Origin: a bacterium
Lineage (GTDB): Bacteria > T1Sed10-126
Direction of reading: 5' to 3'
Assembly (NCBI GenBank): GCA_003554945.1
Contig: PWHN01000057.1
Span: 1 to 64,000, forward strand
Length of the DNA stretch: 64,000 nucleotides
Within the stretch, counting starts at the first letter, position 1. Every line of letters starts with the position of its first letter. Made by a program: the position numbers and the translations under genes. The notes beneath the pieces are model-generated. The model saw only the letters and a list, made by a program, of their open reading frames with translations, ran no database searches and was not told the origin of the DNA. Below, one piece after another: positions 52,327 through 62,004 of this stretch.

Positions 52327-54981
52327 TCACTCCTTCTGGAGCAAAGAAATAGTCTGCTCCAGCCTTTCAACCTCGTCCTCTACTTCAAGAAGCTCTTCCT
52401 TGCTTTCTTCAATAACGCCCAGCGGGGCATTCTCAAGAAATTGTGGGTTCTCCAGCCGCTGATTTAGCTCTTCAATACGCTGCTGCCGGTCGGCAAGATC
52501 AGACTGGAGACGTTCCGTTTCTTTTTGAACATCAATAACTCCGGCCAGCGGCAGGAGAATTGTTCCAAAATCAAGCACTTCGGTCGAACAGAGCTTGGGC
52601 TGTTGTCCATCCGTCAGTTCGAATGATTCCACCCCGACCAGTTTTTGCACATAAGGCTCCATTTCCAGCAGTTTTTGACTTGCCTGTTCTTCCGGGTCAA
52701 TCAGCAGACTGACGCCTGAGCTACGCTGAACGTTAAACTCTTTCTTCAAATGGCGGCCGGAGCGAATTACCTCCTGAAGCTGCTCGACAACTGCAAGTGA
52801 TTTTTGATCTAACCACTGTTCGGGCGGCGACGGCCACTCGGTATTTATAATTAGCTTACCATTGGGATTAAGCCTACCATAAAGCTCCTCCGTCAAATGC
52901 GGCATTACCGGGTGAAGAGCCTTCAGAGATTCCACAAGAACCCGGTAGAGAACTCGCTCAACGTTACGCTGTTCTTCACCGGCGCTAACATCAAGCCGTA
53001 TTTTTGAAAACTCTATATACCAGTCACAGTATTCGTGCCAGAAAAACTGATAAAGGTTGTCCGCGTAGCGGTCAAAATTATAGTTTTCCAATGCTTCCGT
53101 AGCAGCTTCCATACGCTCCTTAAAACGGCCAAGTATCCATTTTTCAATAGCAGAACAGTGTTCAATTTCAATTGGTTCGACGAGATATTGAGCAGTGGGG
53201 TCATCAAGTGCAAAATCAAGATAACGAACGGCGTTCCAGATCTTGTTGGCGAAATTCCGAAAACCTTTTACACGATCATATGAGAGCCTTATGTCGCGAC
53301 CCTGGGCGGCAAGGGCGCAGAGTGTAAAACGCAATGCATCACAGCCGTACTCATCAATCACGTCGAGCGGGTCAATAACGTTCCCCAGCGATTTACTCAT
53401 CTTCTCGCCGGACTCGGTTCTAATAAGTGCATGAATATAAACGTCGTCGAAGGGGCGCTCGTCCATGCAGTAATAACCCATCATAATCATCCGGGCAACC
53501 CAAAAATAAATTATGTCAAAGCCGGTGGAGAGTACATCGGTAGGATAAAAAGCTTCCAGATCTGCAGTATCCTCAGGCCAACCGAGAGTGGAGAAGGGCC
53601 AGAGGGCCGAAGAAAACCAGGTGTCCAGAACATCTGAATCCTGCTCCAGGTCAACCTGCTTACCATAAATTTCTTGCGCTTTTTCCTCAGCTTCCTCTTC
53701 ACTGCGAGCGACTATGGTCTCACCGTCCGGACCATACCAGACGGGAATTCGGTGGCCCCACCATATCTGACGGCTGATACACCAGTCGCGAATGTTCTCC
53801 ATCCACTCAAAATAAGTCTTTTCCCAGCGTTCAGGATAAAATTGAACCTCGTCGTCCTTGACCGCTTCGATGGCCGGTTCCGCCAGGGGTTCCATTGAAA
53901 CAAACCACTGTTTGGAAACATAGGGCTCAATCTCGGTATCACAGCGGTAGCAGTGCCCAACGTCATGGGAATAAGGTTCAATCTCTAACAAGTAATCCTG
54001 TTGTTTTAAGTCTTCAACCACTTTTTCACGAACTTCGTAGCGATCAAGCCCGGCGTAGGGCTGACCGGCATTCTGATTGTAGGTTCCGTCTTCATTCAAT
54101 AGGTTAATTAACTCCAGTCCGTGGTCCTCGCCAATTCTAAAGTCCAGGTCGTCGTGCCCCGGTGTGATTTTTACAAGACCTGAACCAAAATCGGGATCGA
54201 CACGATCGTCAGCAACAACTGGCAGCTCACGCTCAACAAGTGGGAGCAAGGCTTTCTCGCCTTCCAGATGAGTATAACGCTCATCACGGAGATGAAAAGC
54301 AACGGCGGTATCGCCAAGCATCGTCTCCGGCCGGGTGGTGGCAATGTGCAGGTAATCGTCTGAATTCAAAAGCGGATACTTTATATGATACCAGTGGCCG
54401 TCAACCTCCTGATGTTCCACTTCAACGTCAGAAAGAGCGGTATGACAGCGGGGACACCAATTTACGATGTAGTCGCCCTGGTAGATAAGTTCATCCTCGT
54501 AAAGTCTGATAAAAACTTCGGTGACAGCACGGGAAAGTCCTTCGTCAAGCGTAAAACGCTCGCGGCTCCAATCACATGAAACACCAAGAGCCTTAAGCTG
54601 ATGAATAATCTGATCCCCGTATTCCTGCTTCCACTCCCAGACACGGTCGAGAAATTTTTCTCGCCCAAGCTCCTCGCGACTACTGCCTTCTTCTGCAAGC
54701 TGTCGCTCTACCACATTCTGGGTGGCAATGCCGGCGTGGTCGGTGCCAGGCAGCCAGAGGACTTCGTATCCCTGTAAATTACGCCAGCGGGCTAAAACAT
54801 CCTGCAGAGTACAGTTGAGCGCATGTCCCATGTGAAGCGTTCCCGTAACATTTGGAGGGGGAATAACCATTGAAAATTTTTCTCGTTCTGAACTGTCCTC
54901 AGCGGCAAAAACCCCCGCTTCCAGCCATTTTTCGTAAATATCCTTTTCAAAATTTTTAGGATCGTAATCTTCTATCTTCAA
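52327..54981 (-). CDS. valS: Valyl-tRNA synthetase
   Basis: Class I aminoacyl-tRNA synthetase, 884 aa. The HIGH motif appears as HMGHALN and KMSKS as KMSKSLGN. The editing domain and the C-terminal coiled coil (about residues 815-884, DLADRQQRIEELNQRLENP) are present. TTG start with GGAGG seven bases upstream. Downstream of cimA in the same strand. Confidence 0.97.
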   Translation of the reverse strand: MKIEDYDPKNFEKDIYEKWLEAGVFAAEDSSEREKFSMVIPPPNVTGTLHMGHALNCTLQDVLARWRNLQGYEVLWLPGTDHAGIATQNVVERQLAEEGSSREELGREKFLDRVWEWKQEYGDQIIHQLKALGVSCDWSRERFTLDEGLSRAVTEVFIRLYEDELIYQGDYIVNWCPRCHTALSDVEVEHQEVDGHWYHIKYPLLNSDDYLHIATTRPETMLGDTAVAFHLRDERYTHLEGEKALLPLVERELPVVADDRVDPDFGSGLVKITPGHDDLDFRIGEDHGLELINLLNEDGTYNQNAGQPYAGLDRYEVREKVVEDLKQQDYLLEIEPYSHDVGHCYRCDTEIEPYVSKQWFVSMEPLAEPAIEAVKDDEVQFYPERWEKTYFEWMENIRDWCISRQIWWGHRIPVWYGPDGETIVARSEEEAEEKAQEIYGKQVDLEQDSDVLDTWFSSALWPFSTLGWPEDTADLEAFYPTDVLSTGFDIIYFWVARMIMMGYYCMDERPFDDVYIHALIRTESGEKMSKSLGNVIDPLDVIDEYGCDALRFTLCALAAQGRDIRLSYDRVKGFRNFANKIWNAVRYLDFALDDPTAQYLVEPIEIEHCSAIEKWILGRFKERMEAATEALENYNFDRYADNLYQFFWHEYCDWYIEFSKIRLDVSAGEEQRNVERVLYRVLVESLKALHPVMPHLTEELYGRLNPNGKLIINTEWPSPPEQWLDQKSLAVVEQLQEVIRSGRHLKKEFNVQRSSGVSLLIDPEEQASQKLLEMEPYVQKLVGVESFELTDGQQPKLCSTEVLDFGTILLPLAGVIDVQKETERLQSDLADRQQRIEELNQRLENPQFLENAPLGVIEESKEELLEVEDEVERLEQTISLLQKE

Positions 54982-55012
54982 TTATGAGCCTCCTTTTTCT
55001 TTTTCGTTATCA

Positions 55013-55073
55013 TTCTCCCCCTCTCCCTGCCCCTCTCCTCCCCCAATGGGGGAGAAAATACAAAAGAGGGGGA
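55013..55073. repeat. CCCTCTCC...GGGGGAG repeat fragment before valS
   Basis: A pyrimidine-rich copy with a CCCCCAATGGGGG dyad in the spacer between valS and cimA. No T-box pattern was seen. Confidence 0.5.
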
Positions 55074-56633
55074 CTAGTCCCGCGTTTTCATTAGCTTATA
55101 ATCCACACCATCTGTGAGAGCTTCCCAGCTCGCTTCAATTATATTCTCCGAGACACCGACCGTACTCCATGATTCCTCCTGGTCGGCCATAGTAATAAGC
55201 ACCCGTACTTTGGCGGCGGTGCCGGCACGCTCGTCAAGAACCCGCACCTTAAAATCTGTTAAATGGGCTTCCTTCAGTTCAGGATAAAAAGGGTCAAGCG
55301 CCTTACCGAGTGCTTTGTCCAGTGCATTAACAGGACCGACTCCGTCAGCGGCAGTATGCTCTATCTGATCGCCAACTCTAACTTTAATTGTCGCCTCACA
55401 AAGCCGCTGAACATCCTCCTTCTGTTCACTTATAACTCGAAATCCATCAAGACTGAAGTAAACCCTATGCTTCCCCTGCAGTTCGTTTACCAGGATTTCA
55501 AAAGAACCGTCAGCGGCTTCATACTGATAACCTTTATTCTCTAACTCTTTAACCTTTTCGACGATTTTCGTAACTTCGTCCCTGTCCTCAATGTCAAGGC
55601 CCAGCTCTTCGGCTTTCTGCAGGACATTGCTTTTACCGGAGAGCTCACTTACCAGGACCCGGCGGGAATTACCAACCAGCTCCGGCTGTAGGTGTTCATA
55701 AGTCTCGGGGTTGCGCCGAACAGCACTAACGTGAATGCCACCTTTGTGAGCGAAAGCGGAGTCACCAACGTAAGGCTTGCGGTGATCTGGAGAGATGTTC
55801 GCAACCTCGTAAACAAAACGACTGGTCCGGCGCAGATTTTTTAATTTTTCTTTGCCTACCGTTTCATACCCCATTTTAAAGGTCAGGTTGGGCAAAATTG
55901 CAGTCAAATCAGCATTACCACAGCGTTCGCCGAGGCCATTGATAGTGCCGTGAACATGAACGGCACCAGCGCGCACGGCAGCCAGGGTATTTGCAACTCC
56001 ACAGGCCGAGTCGTTGTGGGCATGAATACCCAGCGGGGTGTCTACAGCTTCAGCGGTTTTGGCGGTAATTTCATAAATCTCATGGGGTAAACGGCCGCCG
56101 TTAGTTTCACACAAACAGAGGCAGTCGGCACCCGCCTCCGCGGCGACGCGGATGGTTTTTATAGCATACTCGGGATCGTCGGCGTAGGCATCGAAGTAAT
56201 GCTCGGCGTCGTAAATGACTTCTCGCCCCGCTTCCTTGACGTGAGAGACGGAACTAAAAATCATGTCCAGGTTTTCCTCCGGTTCAACCTGCAGTGCATC
56301 CTCAACATGCAGCCTCCATGTTTTACCAAAGATAGCAACAGCCGGCGTTTCCGACTCCAACAGCGCCTGAATGTTTGGGTCTTCAGAGGGTTTATTGTTA
56401 GCGTGTCGGGTACTACCGAATGAAGTCAGGGTTGAATTTTTTAGATTCTCCTTTTTCATCTGCGCAAAATATTCCATATCCTTCGGATTTGAACCCGGCC
56501 AGCCGCCTTCTATATAATCAAGCCCCAACTCGTCAAGATGACGAGTTATGCGCAGTTTATCCTCAAGCGAAAATGAAATGTTTTCCGCCTGTGAGCCGTC
56601 ACGCAGTGTTGTATCGTAAATATCAATTTTCAT
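55074..56633 (-). CDS. cimA: Citramalate synthase
   Basis: Condenses acetyl-CoA and pyruvate to (R)-citramalate, a threonine-free route to isoleucine; 519 aa from ATG 56633, which follows AGGA better than the GTG at 56642. [34 protein letters not shown] and [11 protein letters not shown] identify the alpha-isopropylmalate synthase-like TIM barrel. The C-terminal LeuA regulatory domain (about 385-519) suggests feedback by isoleucine. Length distinguishes it from plain LeuA, but substrate assignment rests on similarity. Confidence 0.9.
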   Translation of the reverse strand: MKIDIYDTTLRDGSQAENISFSLEDKLRITRHLDELGLDYIEGGWPGSNPKDMEYFAQMKKENLKNSTLTSFGSTRHANNKPSEDPNIQALLESETPAVAIFGKTWRLHVEDALQVEPEENLDMIFSSVSHVKEAGREVIYDAEHYFDAYADDPEYAIKTIRVAAEAGADCLCLCETNGGRLPHEIYEITAKTAEAVDTPLGIHAHNDSACGVANTLAAVRAGAVHVHGTINGLGERCGNADLTAILPNLTFKMGYETVGKEKLKNLRRTSRFVYEVANISPDHRKPYVGDSAFAHKGGIHVSAVRRNPETYEHLQPELVGNSRRVLVSELSGKSNVLQKAEELGLDIEDRDEVTKIVEKVKELENKGYQYEAADGSFEILVNELQGKHRVYFSLDGFRVISEQKEDVQRLCEATIKVRVGDQIEHTAADGVGPVNALDKALGKALDPFYPELKEAHLTDFKVRVLDERAGTAAKVRVLITMADQEESWSTVGVSENIIEASWEALTDGVDYKLMKTRD

Positions 56634-56716
56634 TATTATCACGTCCTACAATTAATAGTAGCTGTTCAACTCTATTCGCGTCCCCGCCAGATTAAATTAC
56701 GAACAACGGAAAATAT

Positions 56717-57931
56717 TCACAGTTCATAGACATCGTGCAGGATCTGGACAGCCTCATCGCTCTGCTTTTCACTGACCAGAACAGAGATTTTTATTTCCGA
56801 TGTGGAGATAGTCTCGATGTTGATCCCGGCCCCTCCAAGAGCGTTAAAAAGCTTTTGCGCCACCCCGGGGTGGTTACGCATACCGGACCCGACAACAGAA
56901 ACCTTGGAAATGGCGTCATCTGTTGTTAATTCGCTGCCACAACCGGTTTCAACCAGTTCATCCAGGATTTCCAGAGCTTCAGCCGAGTCAGTGCGCGAGA
57001 CGGTAAAAGAAATATCGTTGGCACCTTCCTTGTGGACCGGACTGCTCTGAACGATCATGTCCACATTGATATCAGCATCAGCCAGGGCACCAAATATCTT
57101 CCCTGCCATGCCCGGTTTGTCGGGTACATCAAGTACCGTAAATCGTGTCTGATCATCATCGGACGTAACTGCTCTTACCTCTACATCTTCCATATCTTCA
57201 TCACTTCCTGTAATAATTGTTCCAATTTGGTCGTTAAAACTTGATCTAACATGTAACTTTACGTTATATTTCCAGGCAAATTCAACGGCTCTTACCTGAA
57301 GCACCTCAGCACCCAGGCTGGCCAGCTCCAGCATTTCTTCAGGACTGATCCTATCAATTTTATGCGCTCCTTTTACCACCTGAGGATTAGCCGTGAAGAC
57401 ACCGTCAACATCCGTATAAATTTCACATTCGTCAGCATCAAGCGCTGCGGCCAATGCAACGGCCGTAGTATCCGAACCCCCACGGCCAAGTGTTGTCACG
57501 TCCTCCTCCTCGGTAATACCCTGAAAACCGGCGGCTATGACTATATTCCCCGCCTCCAGCTCCTGCCTCAGACGCTGGTCATCAATATTCAAAATACGGG
57601 CCTTTGTGTGGGTAAAATCCGTTTTAATACCAAGCTGATGTGCAATCAGGGCTCGAGCGTCCTTGCCTTCGTCGGCGACCGCCATGGCTAACAAAGCGCT
57701 GCTGATAACTTCACCGGTTGACATCAACAGATCCATCTCACGTTTCGGACGAATGTTGGAGACCTCCTCGGCCAACTCAATTAACTCGTCTGTAGTATCT
57801 CCAAGCGCCGATACCACGGCGACAACTTGATTGCCCTGATCTGCCGTTTCTACTATCCGGCGGGCAACATTTTTTATTTTATCAACATCGGCGACCGAAC
57901 TGCCGCCGTATTTCTGAACGTGTAATTCCAT
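56717..57931 (-). CDS. lysC: Aspartate kinase
   Basis: First step to lysine, threonine and methionine; 404 aa, single-function class. The kinase begins VQKYGGSSVADVDKI and has FQGITEEEDVTTLGRGGSD. Two ACT domains follow (about 255-325 and 335-404, FTVLDVPDKPGMAGKIFG). GGAG precedes the ATG. Feedback by an amino acid at the ACT domains is likely. Confidence 0.96.
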   Translation of the reverse strand: MELHVQKYGGSSVADVDKIKNVARRIVETADQGNQVVAVVSALGDTTDELIELAEEVSNIRPKREMDLLMSTGEVISSALLAMAVADEGKDARALIAHQLGIKTDFTHTKARILNIDDQRLRQELEAGNIVIAAGFQGITEEEDVTTLGRGGSDTTAVALAAALDADECEIYTDVDGVFTANPQVVKGAHKIDRISPEEMLELASLGAEVLQVRAVEFAWKYNVKLHVRSSFNDQIGTIITGSDEDMEDVEVRAVTSDDDQTRFTVLDVPDKPGMAGKIFGALADADINVDMIVQSSPVHKEGANDISFTVSRTDSAEALEILDELVETGCGSELTTDDAISKVSVVGSGMRNHPGVAQKLFNALGGAGINIETISTSEIKISVLVSEKQSDEAVQILHDVYEL

Positions 57932-57993
57932 TTTACATACTCCTTAAATTGATTTGTCAAAATCATACCACAGCCAAAACCTTCCGGTGTCAT

Positions 57994-58069
57994 TCCTCCT
58001 CCCCTTTTTGAAAGGGGAAAGACAACGGGGACCATAAAAAATGGATTGCGGGGCGGGGCCCGCAATAAC
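57994..58069. repeat. Composite dispersed repeat
   Basis: The CCTCCCCTTTTTGAAAGGGG unit (about 57998-58030) is followed by GGATTGCGGGG...CCCGCAATAAC (58043-58069). The same order occurs at 26837-26920. Confidence 0.65.
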
Positions 58070-58112
58070 GAACTCGTTGGAAGATTCCGTGCCACAACAA
58101 GCCATTACAGGC

Positions 58113-58390
58113 GGCTCTGTTGAAATCCTTACTGGAGTCAGGCTACTCAAAGGTGTTGGGGCTCATTCTTCCGAGCACTCAATTTAAAGCGTAAGAAGTA
58201 ATAGATGTCAAAATTTGCTTTCATATGTTTTATTGAGTGCTCGGTCCGAGGTATATCTGGCAAAAATCAGATCATCCAGGATCTATTGCCAGCTATAAAT
58301 CCGTCAAACACCTTCGAGTAGCCTAATTAAAGTTTATAGATATTTAAATCAATTGCTCTCTAAGATAGCAAAAAGGATTTCAACAGAGCC
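58113..58390. mobile_element. 278-bp MITE-like element with nested inverted repeats
   Basis: Perfect 18-bp terminal inverted repeats (GGCTCTGTTGAAATCCTT at 58113-58130, complement at 58373-58390). Inside are a second pair (58141-58157 and 58307-58323, one mismatch), a third (CCGAGCACTCAAT at 58171-58183, complement at 58232-58244) and a TGGCAA...TTGCCA hairpin near 58258-58291. No transposase is encoded. The flanks TTACAGGC and TTATAGCC match at 6 of 8 bases and may be a decayed 8-bp target duplication. The ends look like those of GGCTCTG-type insertion sequences. Confidence 0.8.
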
Positions 58391-58425
58391 TTATAGCCGC
58401 TTGCCAGTAATTATGTCATATCTGT

Positions 58426-59616
58426 TTAAAATTCTCCGTTTTCTTTATACCAGTGGGCCAACCTGTTCCAGGCGCGAGGAGCAAAAGGAGCTTCTCGTGA
58501 GCCCGACTCAGTACAAGTATATTTATTTTTGCCCCCGTCCAGGACTAAAAATGGAACCGGTTCTTTGACGTGAGTCCGCTCCTGTATTGGCGTGTAGTGA
58601 TCAGGCCCCAGGGCCAGATGAAACTTATTTTTTTGCCAGCGCTTATAAACCACTGAAAGGATTTCACTGTCAAATTTTTCAATCATCTCCAGTTTTAAAC
58701 GAGCATCACCGTCATGACCGGCTTCGTCCGGCGCCTCCAGGTGAAGGAAAACCAGACGTCCGGGTTCCAATTCAGCTATTGCTGCGTCAGCTTTAGCTCT
58801 CATATCAGTATCAAATCCACCGGTGGCTCCAGGAACATCAATTTTCTCCATTCCCAGTGCTTGACCCAGTCCATTAATCAAATCAACACCGGCAATAACG
58901 CTTCCCTGAATTCCATAACGTTCTTTCAGTCCCGGCAACCCGGACAAACGACCCGGTCCCCAGGGCCAGATCATGTTGGCAGTCGGCTCGCCGGTCTTCA
59001 GAAGAGCCCTATTTTCAGGCTGCTCGCGCAGAAAATCTTGACTGGCCCACATCAACCGAGTCAAACGTTCTGCCGCTTCACCGCGGGGTAAAAGCTCCTG
59101 CACCGGACGCCCCATTTCATCGTGAGGACGTGAACAATCTAATTCCCCTACTTCGCGAACCAACAAAATACCACGGTAACCAACACCGTGATGAAAGGTA
59201 TATTTTTCGCCGCCAAACTCTTCCTGCAGAGCTGAAAACAGAGCCGCTCCCACTTCTCCCGGCAGGCCACCAGCGGAATAATCTATCAGACGATCGTTAT
59301 TATCAACCGTCACTAGGTTACAGCGATACGCAACTTGATCGTCATCAAGCTCAAGCCCTAAGTTTAAAGCTTCCAGTGCTCCCCGCCCGAGATAATACTT
59401 TCGAGGATCGTAACCCAGCAAAGCCATGTTAGCCACACCGGAATCGGCCGGGCTTTCCGGCGGAATGTTCTGAATCCGGAAAGTTCGACCTGCTTCACAG
59501 AGCCGCTCGAGATTGGGAGTTGACGCCGCCTCCAGGGGAGTTTGTCCGTCCAACTCCTCCTGAGGCCAGTCCGCCATGCCGTCAGGAACAACCAGCAAAT
59601 AACTTGCGTCGTTCAC
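58426..59616 (-). CDS. ApgM-family phosphoglycerate mutase-like protein, possible homoserine kinase
   Basis: 396 aa, of the cofactor-independent archaeal-type phosphoglycerate mutase and alkaline phosphatase superfamily. VVPDGMADW carries the first metal Asp, DSGVANMALLGYDPRKYYLGRG the Ser nucleophile region (where the family usually reads GSDVAN), HLEAPDEAGHDGD and GPDHYTPIQERTH the other metal ligands. It overlaps hom (GTGA) and lies before lysC. Members in such contexts have been proposed as an alternative homoserine kinase, and no thrB is here. Either role is possible. Confidence 0.85.
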   Translation of the reverse strand: MNDASYLLVVPDGMADWPQEELDGQTPLEAASTPNLERLCEAGRTFRIQNIPPESPADSGVANMALLGYDPRKYYLGRGALEALNLGLELDDDQVAYRCNLVTVDNNDRLIDYSAGGLPGEVGAALFSALQEEFGGEKYTFHHGVGYRGILLVREVGELDCSRPHDEMGRPVQELLPRGEAAERLTRLMWASQDFLREQPENRALLKTGEPTANMIWPWGPGRLSGLPGLKERYGIQGSVIAGVDLINGLGQALGMEKIDVPGATGGFDTDMRAKADAAIAELEPGRLVFLHLEAPDEAGHDGDARLKLEMIEKFDSEILSVVYKRWQKNKFHLALGPDHYTPIQERTHVKEPVPFLVLDGGKNKYTCTESGSREAPFAPRAWNRLAHWYKENGEF

Positions 59617-60911
59617 TCCGACTCGAAATCCTCTTCTATGCGCAATAGCTTCGGCTTGCGGCCAATAACATCCAGTTGTGAAATTTTGTCGACAGCGTCC
59701 TGAATTGACCCCTCCCGAGCCCTGTGCGTGGTCAAGACAACGGGAACAAGCTCTCCGGCTGAGCGACCGCGCTGAAGCACAGTCTCTATACTGATTCGAT
59801 GTTCCCCCAGAATTTTTGTTACTTTAGCCAGCACGCCGGGTTTATCAGTCGCATTCAGGCGAAGATAATAACGCGTCGAAAGCTCAGACGTAGAAACCAA
59901 CCCCTCAGAGCTGTCGGAGTAATAAATCGACGGCTGTGAGTTGGGTTCCACTGTCGCCAGTGAGACAATATCCGAGACCACAGCGCCTGCCGTCGACGGC
60001 CCCCCGGCTCCTTTCCCATAGAGCATTGAGGACCCCGTGGGATCGCTCTGAATGTAGACGGCGTTGTATTCGCAGTTGACCGCCGCCAGAGCGGAGGAAT
60101 CAGGGATTAAAGTTGGATGAACGCGAACATCAACTTTTTCTCCAATTTTTTTGGCAATACCCAGCAGCTTAATGCTGTAATTCAATCTCTCAGCGTCCTC
60201 TATGATACTGGGCGTGATTAAATTTATTCCTTCCGTATGAACCTCTTCAACCGGGACGGGCATGCCAAAAGCAAGCTCAGCGAGTATCGTCATCTTATGG
60301 GCACTGTCCCGCCCTTCTACGTCGGCGGAGGGGTCAGCCTCAGCATACCCCTTATCCTGTGCCTCTTTTAGCGCTTCCCCGAAGGATAATCCCCGGCGGG
60401 CCATACTGGTGAGCATATAGTTGGTAGTGCCATTAATGATGCCATATATACACTCAAAATCAGCACCAACCATTGCCTCACGAACAGTGCGTATTATAGG
60501 AATACTTCCGCCCACTGCAGCCTCAAAACGTATCTGCGCAGAACTTCGAGAGGCATGTCCAAAAATTTTCTGGCCGTGATGTGCCAACAACTCTTTGTTG
60601 GCGGTAACAACATTAATTCCCCGGCCAAGTGCACTTTTTATCAAGTCCCCCGCCGGATTGATACCACCAATCAGCTCAACAAAGACATCCAGTTCAGTAT
60701 TGTCGAGCATTTCCTCGGCATTAGTGAATATTTCACGATCAGTAAGAAGTTTCTCCGCTCCCGATGGTAAGTCGGGGTCAGCCGCTGCAACCAGACGCAC
60801 CTCAACACCGGTTCTCCGGGCAAGTTTTTCCTCTTTGTCAATCAGTTGCCGGGCCGTGCTAAAACCAACTGTTCCCAGACCGGCGATTCCAACCTTTATC
60901 TGTCCTGTCAT
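59613..60911 (-). CDS. hom: Homoserine dehydrogenase
   Basis: Reduces aspartate semialdehyde to homoserine; 432 aa. The Rossmann loop is GIAGLGTVGFSTARQL, and the catalytic Lys region is VVTANKELLAHHG. GIINGTTNYMLTSM and GYAEADPSADVEGRDSAHK are family signatures. A C-terminal ACT domain (about residues 350-432) suggests threonine feedback. The stop overlaps the ApgM start. Confidence 0.96.
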   Translation of the reverse strand: MTGQIKVGIAGLGTVGFSTARQLIDKEEKLARRTGVEVRLVAAADPDLPSGAEKLLTDREIFTNAEEMLDNTELDVFVELIGGINPAGDLIKSALGRGINVVTANKELLAHHGQKIFGHASRSSAQIRFEAAVGGSIPIIRTVREAMVGADFECIYGIINGTTNYMLTSMARRGLSFGEALKEAQDKGYAEADPSADVEGRDSAHKMTILAELAFGMPVPVEEVHTEGINLITPSIIEDAERLNYSIKLLGIAKKIGEKVDVRVHPTLIPDSSALAAVNCEYNAVYIQSDPTGSSMLYGKGAGGPSTAGAVVSDIVSLATVEPNSQPSIYYSDSSEGLVSTSELSTRYYLRLNATDKPGVLAKVTKILGEHRISIETVLQRGRSAGELVPVVLTTHRAREGSIQDAVDKISQLDVIGRKPKLLRIEEDFESE

Positions 60912-60952
60912 ACTATCAAACTCTTTCGTCAGTATAAATTCGGTACAAAAAA

Positions 60953-61861
60953 TTACAAGTCAAAATGAGTTAGTCGAACAAATCTCTGGTAGCGTTCGTC
61001 AATATCCCATTCTTCCAGCTCCAGCAGCCGGCGGACACCAAACTCCTGGACAGTAAAGGAAGCAACAATATTGCCGTGAACCAGGGCATGTTTGAGCGCG
61101 GTAAAGTCATCGCTTTCAGTCCCGGCCAGATAACCCATAAATCCTCCGCCAAAGCTATCACCAGCTCCAGTCGGGTCTTGAACCAGACCGACAGGAAAAC
61201 CGGGAAGAACAAACTGCCAGTCGTGACCAACCATAAATACACCATGTTCCCCTTTTTTGATTATAACTATCGACGGGCCTCGTTGACGCAATTTTTGGGC
61301 AGCTGTAATCAAATTAGCTTCTCCGGTCATCATTTCCGCCTCAGACGAGTTGAGGAAAAAAATATCAATCTGTTCCAGAACTCGATTGAGCGCTTCCGGT
61401 TTGCTGTCAATCCAAAAATTCATGGTGTCACAGGCAGTTACCCGGGTATTATCCATTTGTTCAAGAACAGAGAGTTGGATTTCAGGATCAATATTTCCCA
61501 GAAAAACGTAAGGAGTCTCACAATATTCCGGGGGCAAATCCGGATCAAAATCTGCAAAGACGTTCAATTCCGTCTTTTCGGTTTGCGCCTCAAGATCAGA
61601 TTCATAATATCCTTTCCAGCGGAAAGTTTTCTCATCCTCAATTACTTTAAGTCCTTCAAGATCGATACCGGACGCTTCCATCGAGGATAGCAACCCGCTA
61701 TCAAAATCACCACCCACAACTCCAACAAGGTTAACATCGGCAAAACGACTGGCAGCCAGGCTAAAATAGGTGGCGGCACCACCAGGTTCCTCTTCAACTT
61801 CGCCGTGCGGCGTGCGGATTGAATCAAATGCAAGAGAACCGACAACAAGAACATCAGACAT
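60953..61861 (-). CDS. PfkB-family sugar kinase
   Basis: 302-aa ribokinase-like kinase. The N-terminal VVGSLAFDSIRTP and GGAATYFSLAASRF motifs and the ATP site DPTGAGDSFGGGFMGYLAG (catalytic Asp) are clear. The substrate may be adenosine or a sugar; members near this sequence are annotated only as PfkB. GGAG precedes the ATG. It lies just upstream of hom in the same operon. Confidence 0.88.
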   Translation of the reverse strand: MSDVLVVGSLAFDSIRTPHGEVEEEPGGAATYFSLAASRFADVNLVGVVGGDFDSGLLSSMEASGIDLEGLKVIEDEKTFRWKGYYESDLEAQTEKTELNVFADFDPDLPPEYCETPYVFLGNIDPEIQLSVLEQMDNTRVTACDTMNFWIDSKPEALNRVLEQIDIFFLNSSEAEMMTGEANLITAAQKLRQRGPSIVIIKKGEHGVFMVGHDWQFVLPGFPVGLVQDPTGAGDSFGGGFMGYLAGTESDDFTALKHALVHGNIVASFTVQEFGVRRLLELEEWDIDERYQRFVRLTHFDL

Positions 61862-62004
61862 ATTTCAACAACTCCATTTTGTAAGTATTTGATGTAACAA
61901 AATTAGTTGGACTGGCGTAAATAATTTGAATAAAGAGTAAGCTCTGGCGGGAGGGACAGGTCCACGGTAAAAAAATGTGGATGTCCGAAGCAACTATTTT
62001 TTTA

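Noticed and set aside
54982-55073. T-box leader before valS
   Set aside because: The spacer is only about 90 bases, is a dispersed repeat, and lacks the T-box sequence.
56480-56500. tRNA-like TTTGAACCC box
   Set aside because: It lies in the cimA coding sequence and no cloverleaf can be drawn around it.
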